From an uncultured Actinomyces sp. (GTDB lineage Bacteria; Actinomycetota; Actinomycetes; Actinomycetales; Actinomycetaceae), in the NCBI GenBank assembly GCA_937926415.1, contig CALBAF010000107.1:1-5542 (forward strand): a stretch of 5,542 bases of DNA, written 5' to 3'. The notes beneath the pieces are model-generated. The model saw only the letters and a list, made by a program, of their open reading frames with translations. It searched no databases and had not been told where the DNA came from. This document shows, one piece after another, positions 5,482-5,542 of this stretch. Position 1 is the first letter of the stretch; each line of letters starts with the position of its first letter. Made by a program: the position numbers and the translations under genes.

Positions 5482-5542
5482 TGTTCGGAGAGTTTGATCC
5501 TGGCTCAGGACGAACGCTGGCGGCGTGCTTAACACATGCAAG
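5482..5542 (+). rRNA. rrs: 16S ribosomal RNA (5' end, partial)
   Basis: AGAGTTTGATCCTGGCTCAG, the universal bacterial 16S start (E. coli position 8 onward), lies at 5489-5508, followed by GACGAACGCTGGCGGCGTGC and TTAACACATGCAAG. Counting back to E. coli position 1 puts the mature 5' end near 5482; annotation by a few bases either way is uncertain. About 61 of roughly 1,520 bases are present. The GGCGGCGTGCTTAACACATG variant is typical of Actinobacteria. Confidence 0.97.

Noticed and set aside
5215..5497. Two plus-strand frames (84 and 60 codons) that look like a hydrophobic Phe/Leu/Val/Trp/Gly-rich peptide.
   Set aside because: The hydrophobicity comes from the G/T-rich rRNA leader, and one frame extends into mature 16S rRNA.
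1..5542. Search for CRISPR arrays, insertion sequences, tRNA genes and defence or toxin-antitoxin genes.
   Set aside because: No regularly spaced repeats, transposase motifs, tRNA-like sequences or recognisable defence domains are visible in the window.

Overview
The window is GC-rich DNA with strongly C/G-ending codons and ends in the first bases of a 16S rRNA gene. The 16S start (GTTCGGAGAGTTTGATCCTG, then GGACGAACGCTGGCGGCGTG) and the G/T-rich leader before it are typical of Actinobacteria. An Actinomyces/Schaalia-like member of the Actinomycetaceae is my best guess; the genus is inference from general style, not a search result.

Layout. (1) Bases 2-667 (+) are the 3' part of a short-chain dehydrogenase closely resembling sorbitol-6-phosphate 2-dehydrogenase (SrlD/SorD). 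(2) After a 100-base gap containing a hairpin comes 768-2369 (+), a zinc-type medium-chain dehydrogenase resembling L-sorbose-1-phosphate reductase (SorE), enlarged by what looks like a degenerate second Rossmann half. (3) A strong hairpin at 2389-2425 separates it from 2485-3312 (+), an unrecognised 275-residue protein with its own extended -10 promoter. (4) A near copy of that hairpin (3345-3388) lies between this gene and the convergent 3411-4880 (-), an alanine/glycine:cation symporter (AGCS family). (5) Bases 4881-5481 have no credible gene. They hold the symporter promoter, several small repeats, an rRNA promoter at about 5205-5233 and a very G/T-rich rRNA leader with a boxA-like antitermination element. 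(6) 16S rRNA begins at about 5482 and runs off the end.

How the genes work together. The two dehydrogenases form a plausible ketose/hexitol phosphate module: the SorE-like enzyme would interconvert L-sorbose 1-phosphate and D-sorbitol 6-phosphate, and the SrlD/SorD-like enzyme would oxidise sorbitol 6-phosphate to fructose 6-phosphate. A PTS or other uptake gene would be expected upstream, outside the window. The unknown gene and the amino-acid symporter are separate transcription units with no visible link to that pathway.

The most interesting points are the apparent internal duplication in the SorE-like protein, the family of three gene-end hairpins sharing a GAGGCCGGGG core (two of them near-identical direct repeats bracketing the unknown gene), and the unusual repeat-bearing, G/T-skewed rRNA control region. 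I see no convincing new defence, mobile or CRISPR system.
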